DNA of 64,000 bases from Aldrovandia affinis (lineage: Eukaryota; Chordata; Actinopteri; Notacanthiformes; Halosauridae), in the NCBI GenBank assembly GCA_029706075.1, contig JAINUG010000173.1:806001-870000 (forward strand). The letters are read 5' to 3'. A model generated the notes under the pieces. It was not told where the DNA came from. It saw nothing but the letters and a program-made list of their open reading frames with translations, and did no database searches. Below are positions 59,031 to 64,000 of the stretch, piece by piece (within the stretch, counting starts at the first letter, position 1; the number at the start of each line of letters is the position of its first letter). The position numbers and the translations under genes were made by a program.

Positions 59031-60180
59031 TTAGGGTGTCTCCGTGGCCAAAAACATGAAGAAAATGCCTTTATTTAACATTCATTATTTTGTTGCAAAA
59101 GGACAAATTTTTTTCCTCTTAATGAGAAAACCTGAGCAGTATACAAAATCTGTTCAATCTATCAAAAATGTGTCACACTTTTGTTGCTTACAATTTTGAT
59201 CCACTTAATGTGAAAATGAAAAACCTGTATTCATTAGGGGTGCACAGTGAATGAATAAATTCATGTCAAAAGTTGTCACACACATTCAGCAGAAAACCTG
59301 AAGGTGGTCCATTTCTTTTGCCTGATTTCTCAATTAAGCCATTGAAGGAGAAAAGACCACAGACACATTTTCATTTGAGTAGCTGTTTATGTAGGGGTCA
59401 CGCATCCACTACAAGGTTTGTACACTACATACTACATATATTCTGCGATTGGTTTCCCCGTACTGATTATTTTCAGGGGAAGTAACTATGAAAACTATAT
59501 CTTGTTTTAACACTTAATATTTAAAACATTACAGCATAATTCCTGTTTTATATTTATAAAAATACATTTTGCCAATACATTTAGCTAATTCTGGGATTGG
59601 TTTAGTTTAGGGATTGCTGGTAAGTGAACACCAATGAAACTAAAGAAATCGACAAACAATACTCGGAAATGGCATGAAAAGAACTAAAAGCCTTCAGAAA
59701 GAAAGTATTTTTCAGCGAAGAAGGTCCTTCTTGTTTGCTGTCTTCGGGTACGCTCACCGATGATCCTCTACACCTGGATCATGTGACATATATACTGATA
59801 AACCAGATAATTTGGCCCCACCCCACTATAAATAGGGTTATTAATTCACTGTGCACGACCCCTAAACATTGATATATTGAACTGATTTTTATACTTCCAG
59901 GTTTTCTTATTAAGCGGATCAAAATTGCAAGCAACAACTGTAACAACTTCATGTTTTTTTGATGCACCCTAGTACCCAAGCTTGATTTCGAAGGCTGCGG
60001 TGCTTGCTAATGGGTATGTCCTTACTCATAAGAATGTGTTTGTGAACAAGTCGTCAATACGTTGTAGTGACATTAAGGAGAAAGAATCTCAGAAAAGCAC
60101 TGGTGGTTCGGTGAAGGACCACTCCTGCTGCTGCTAGTAGTGGTAAGCGGGAGGATTTAAATGAAAAAGAAAATCGGATT

Positions 60181-60222
60181 TGCTTTTATTGTAAAAAATG
60201 TGGCCATCTTCTGGTGGAGTGT
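60181..60222 (+). other. CCHC zinc-knuckle coding piece (Gag fossil)
   Basis: Spacing C-x2-C-x4-H-x4-C in one frame, the nucleic-acid-binding signature of retrotransposon Gag proteins. Part of the Gypsy-type remnant. Confidence 0.7.
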
Positions 60223-61218
60223 TATCTTTTAAAAAGAAATAATCAGTCTTCAAAATGGGTTGCTTTAGTGAAAGCAGTGTCCATATTGGGAAAACCTAGT
60301 ACTGAGTGCTCCTCGAAGGCGGAGGGGGTGGCTCAGGATTATGTGCCGCTCGTTATGGATGGATTTGTATCGCTAATTGAAGAACCAGGTGTGGAAAAAC
60401 CTGTTAAAATTTTGCAAGATACTGGGGCGGCTCAGTCCTTCATACTTGAAGATGTGCTGCCATTATCGGAAAAAACGTCTTTAGATTCATGCGCATTGGT
60501 GCAGGGATTTTGAATGGGTTATATCAATGTACCTTTGCACACCGTAATGCTAAAATCTGACCTAGTGATTGGTGTGTCGTGGTGGGTATGCATCCTTGTC
60601 TTCCTGTGGAAGGTGTAACCCTCATTTTGCCGGATGGAAAGCTGGCGATTTGAGCGAGGTGACTGCTGACCCACTTGTAAAAGTTTTAGTTAATCGTAAA
60701 TGCCTGATGTTGGGGTGACTGCTGACCCACTTGTCACTAATTGCCAGGCCGGGGGCCTTTCTGTGTGGAGTTTAGTTTTTCCTGTTTGTGCTGTTACAGT
60801 CCGTGCTTTGGCTAAGAGACTAAATTCAGGTATGAGTGTGTGAGTGAATGCTCTGATGTTGGGTCCAGGGTGATATTAATTTATCTGACCCTGACCAGGA
60901 ATAAGCGGTTCATTTTGAATCATTTTGAATCCTGACTTGAATCCTGACCGGCATGGTGCTTCTGCAGAAGGAGGTTTGGCCGAATCACCGGCTGTGGAGA
61001 CGGGCATTGTTGAGTCTTGTGCGGGGCTGGAAAAATTGTCTCTGTCATGTGAACAGCTAATCGAGGACCCTGCTCTTTCCTCTTTCGTCGCCAGTGTGGT
61101 TTCTGCTACAGAAATCGATACCGTACCTACTGGGTACTTTGTAAGGAATGGCGTTTTAATGTGAAAATGGCTACCGCTTACTGCTTCAGCTCAGGGGGAA
61201 TGGATTGTTAATCAAATA

Positions 61219-61902
61219 GTGGTCCCCTCAGCTTATCACCATGAGATATTGTGCTTGGCTCACGACCATTGCCTTGCTGGGCATTTGGGGGTTAATAAAA
61301 CCTATGACAGCGTTTTAAGACATTTTTGGCCTGGTTTGAATGCAGATGTGGCAAAACATTGCAAGACTTGTCATGTATGTCAGATGGTTGGCAAACTGAA
61401 TCAAACGATTCCACCAGCTCCTCTGTATCCGATCCCCACTATGAGTGAACCATTTGAAAGAATAATAATAGATTGCGTAGGTCCCTTGCCTTGCACCAAA
61501 GCGGGAAATCAGTATTTGCTTACAATCATGTGTGCCTCGACACGATTTCCTGAAGGTATTCCGTTATGGAAGATAACTGCTCCTGTCGTTGTTAAGGCTT
61601 TAATCAAGCTCTTTTCATTATTCGGTCTTCCCAAGACTCTTCAGTCGGACCAATGGTCAAACTCCAAAACTTTTGCTCAGGTTTTGAAGCAGCTCGCTAT
61701 TCAACATTGCTATTCGAGTGCTTACCACCCAGAGTCACAGGGTGCTCTGGAGAGATTTCATCAGACTTTTAAATCTATGCTGCGTGCACACTGTTTGGAA
61801 TTTGAGAGAGATTGGGATGAGGGGGTTCCTTTGATGTTGTTTGCTGTCCCCAAAGCTCTGTGTCCAGCTCTCTCGCCTCGGTGCTCACTTAGCGGAAGGT
61901 AA
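61219..61902 (+). pseudogene. Integrase remnant of the Gypsy-type element (fossil)
   Basis: Open stretch with the N-terminal zinc module (H-x3-H ... CKTCHVC) and the RNase-H-like core (IIDCVGPLP, FGLPKTLQSDQ, YHPESQGALERFH), as in Ty3/Gypsy integrases. Part of a broken element. Confidence 0.85.
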
Positions 61903-62435
61903 GTTCTGGCTGATGACGCACTTGCTACAGTAGCTCTTGTTTCAGCGGCCTGGTGTTTAGTTCCAGCAGGAAATGGTCCCACAGAAGTGCGTCTCCATCC
62001 TCCTCCGCGCCAGTCTCCTGTTCGTGCCATCTGGAAAAGATCTCATAGATCTTAAATTGGTAGTCCTACATTGACTCCCCTGGCCCCTGTTGGCACTGGA
62101 AAAACCTGTTCCGGGTGATTGGCAGCATCGTTAGGTGCCTATACCATCCCTCCAACTCTGTCTACAAGAGGTCGATGTTCCACTGCTGCCGTTTCCCAAT
62201 CGGCCTTGCCTCCCTCCGGGCTTCTCCATCCAGGGCTCCCAGCAGTCCACCTACTGTTCTTCCATGAGCTCCTGTGCTCGAAGCATAGCCTGAACCTGTG
62301 CCCACCACTACCTGAATTTCAAGGATCCCTTCTCCCCACTGAATTTGAGTACCCACAGGGCACATATGAACCACAGGAAGGCCACACTGGTAACACCAGC
62401 AGGACCACACTACCCTGTCCTTCCATCCTCTAGGT

Positions 62436-62638
62436 CACAGGTGTCAAATTCATTCCATCGAGGGCCGAGTGTATGCAGGTTTTTGTTGCAACCAATGCAC
62501 TACACCAGGTGATTTCACTAATTAGCCCACTTCTTCAACCAAGGGAGGGACCTAAATGAAATCACCTGGAGTAGTGCATTGGTTGCAACAAAAACCTGCA
62601 CACACTCGGCCCTCGATGGAATGAGTTTGACACCCCTG
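62436..62638. mobile_element. hAT-type MITE (203 bp) nested in the Gypsy-type remnant
   Basis: Ends cacaggtgtcaaattcattcc and ggaatgagtttgacacccctg are inverted repeats over almost the whole length (arms of roughly 90 bases). They are flanked by an exact 8-base target duplication CTCTAGGT (62428-62435 and 62639-62646). The termini resemble those of the hAT element at 374-2416. Confidence 0.9.
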
Positions 62639-62710
62639 CTCTAGGTGTTGCTGTTGGAGAGTATACATGGTGGATCCTGCCGACTTATGCCAAACCTTGT
62701 GGTAAAGTGT

Positions 62711-62962
62711 TATCAGGGGTTGTGAGCTCCCTCACACTAACCCATCTACATTTCCCCCTTTTTTTTCAGGTAACCCACCACTCCAAACAGCACACTGACA
62801 CATCATTAAAAGGGTAAAATACAATGTCTTTATTTAACAATTCATTATTAGAGGCACAGTGCACAAAATGACTAATTCAGGGATTTTCCCCCTCCAGCTA
62901 AACAACCTCCTGGAACCCGCCAGGCAGTACAAAAACCCCCGTAGGCAAGCGTGCCCGTACAC
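62711..62962 (+). repeat. Right direct repeat (probable LTR part) of the Gypsy-type remnant
   Basis: Reads atcaggggttgtgagctccctcacactaaccca to gcaagcgtgcccg, parallel to 58752-59030. Confidence 0.6.
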
Positions 62963-63062
62963 ACTGCACACTGCACACTGTACACTGTGACAATCACACA
63001 CTACACACCACACACTGAGACAATCACACACTGCACACTACACACTGTGACAATCACACACC
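62960..63062. repeat. Minisatellite, about 34-bp units
   Basis: Three imperfect units built from cacactgcacactacacactgtgacaatca, themselves made of short cacact words. Confidence 0.8.
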
Positions 63063-63269
63063 CGAACAGACTCGATTTCACACACAAGGAGGCACTCTGC
63101 ACACATTTCCACACCGCACACCCAATTAATAGCCTCCCGGGGTGGCCTACCGCCTGGCCCACCTCGTTACTCAGAGGGGGAGAGCTGAACCCTTATTGGG
63201 TACATTCACACCCTACACAACACCCATCCGACGCCACAGACACAACACAGAACAACAAAAAAGGCAAAA

Positions 63270-63675
63270 TATGCGGCTGGCGGATAGCGTAGCAGTCTAA
63301 CACATCCGTATTTGGCTGGTCCTGTATGAGTGTGAGCTGCCTATCAGGGACGTGGTTCGAAACCCATCTCTACCAGACCGGCCCTGGCTGTTAGCCCTGA
63401 TTGGGGGTGACATTTGGCTGTCTGCTCCTGGGGCAAGTGGGAGGTGGTCGGCACAAACTTGCTGTGAAGCACATAAGGGTGTCTCCAGAAAGGGGGTTGT
63501 CTTTCCATCTCGAAGGAGGTGGATCATTACCGACCTCAGAGAGTAGCTTGTCCCATAGAGATGGGCGGCGAGTTCATGGGCGGAGGGTTAATCGAAATAA
63601 ATAGATAGTGTAATTGGCTTCCAAATTGGGGAGAAAAATGGGGAAAAATCTGAAACAAAATTTCAACCAAAAAAA
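63270..63675 (+). mobile_element. tRNA-derived SINE of a second type
   Basis: Box A-like tagcgtagcagtc (63285-63297) and box B ggttcgaaacc (63354-63364) form the head. The body is ctaccagaccggccctgg and gattgggggtgac, and the end is gtaattggcttccaaattggggagaaaaatggggaaaaatc (63611-63651), a tail seen in several fish SINEs. It differs from the L2-tailed SINE copies elsewhere in the window. Confidence 0.65.
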
Positions 63676-64000
63676 AGAGAAGAAAATACAGTGGAGCACC
63701 CAGGCACGCCACAATGCCGGTGGGCACTGCCACAACAACAAAAAAGGGACCACACCTTTTCCCGCACAGCTTGCTTTCCCCATTTTCCTTCCTTTTCCCC
63801 ACAGGTGAGCTGCTTATATAATACAACCCAGCCCCAATGACCTAACGTGTTGCAAGTGCCCCGCATTAGCAACCGATAATTCATTGAGACGGCCCTTCAT
63901 AGCAGTCCAGGGACCGTCTCAAAATCATGCTTCAGGGAACCCACAAAAACATATGACATATAAAACCCAATGCCATTGGCAGGTTGGTACAGTACATTTT
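63676..64000. other. No gene recognised at the window edge
   Basis: A-rich start, then unrecognised sequence; the end of the window cuts through it. Confidence 0.4.

Larger units (their letters stand above)
58752..62962 (+). mobile_element. Ty3/Gypsy-type LTR retrotransposon remnant (fossil)
   Basis: Parts seen in order: left direct repeat (58752-59030), Gag-like zinc knuckle CFYCKKCGHLLVEC (60181-60222), aspartic-protease-like text around LQDTGAAQSFI (about 60412-60445), integrase (61219-61902) and right direct repeat (62711-62962). The integrase shows the H-H-C-C zinc module and a core with IIDCVGPLP and YHPESQGALERFH. The element is clearly broken in many places. The two end repeats differ by numerous changes, so it is not young. 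A hAT MITE has inserted between integrase and right repeat. Confidence 0.75.

Noticed and set aside
63285-63370. tRNA gene candidate near the right edge
   Set aside because: Only the promoter boxes fit; the cloverleaf is poor and the SINE tail follows.

Overview
The window is nuclear DNA from a vertebrate, almost certainly a ray-finned (teleost-type) fish. Protein-coding sequence is split into short exons with GT/AG borders, and the closest family matches I recognise are fish proteins. The spaces between are crowded with repeats typical of fish: Tc1/mariner, hAT and piggyBac-type DNA elements, CR1/L2/L1 LINEs, tRNA-derived SINEs ending in an L2-like tail, and LTR elements. There is nothing prokaryotic. 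I cannot name the species. HOST GENES: four host genes are read, all on the minus strand, so the order of transcription runs from high to low coordinates. (1) A secreted trypsin-like serine protease (48865-53472) has a non-coding first exon, a TATA box and five coding exons for 254 residues. (2) Cytidine deaminase CDA (42214-47761) has four exons for 161 residues. (3) The mitochondrial kinase PINK1 (36029-41340) has eight exons for 560 residues. (4) Agmatinase AGMAT (10707-26859) has seven exons for 375 residues, with one 12.2-kb intron full of mobile elements. All four reading frames close across every junction, so all four look functional. CDA next to PINK1 is also the human 1p36 arrangement. 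The genes are not an operon; the protease is probably digestive or secretory, CDA is cytosolic pyrimidine salvage, and PINK1 and AGMAT are mitochondrial. LAYOUT: 1-2416, decayed hAT transposon; 2425-5043, decayed LINE of a type I know mainly from invertebrates; 5050-5600, LTR-like piece; 6925-10005, BEL/Pao-type remnant with a CR1 LINE inside it; 10707-26859, AGMAT, whose intron 4 holds two Tc1 elements, a CR1 remnant split by a solo LTR, an L1-type remnant split by a Tc1 derivative, and another Tc1 split by a solo LTR; 27570-35065, L2, SINE, two twin piggyBac-type MITEs, a decayed DUF4806-like gene and a Tc1 fragment; 36029-41340, PINK1 with a hAT MITE and a SINE in introns; 42214-47761, CDA; 48865-53510, protease; 53866-58060, SINEs, microsatellites, an L2 tail and a transposase-like fragment; 58752-62962, Ty3/Gypsy-type remnant with a hAT MITE inside; 63270-63675, a different tRNA-derived SINE. 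The distinctive feature of the window is its many datable nested insertions with exact target-site duplications. I found no convincing new biological system; the DUF4806-like relic, the transposase-like fragment at 56.1-56.6 kb and the LINE at 2.4-5.0 kb are the least ordinary items.
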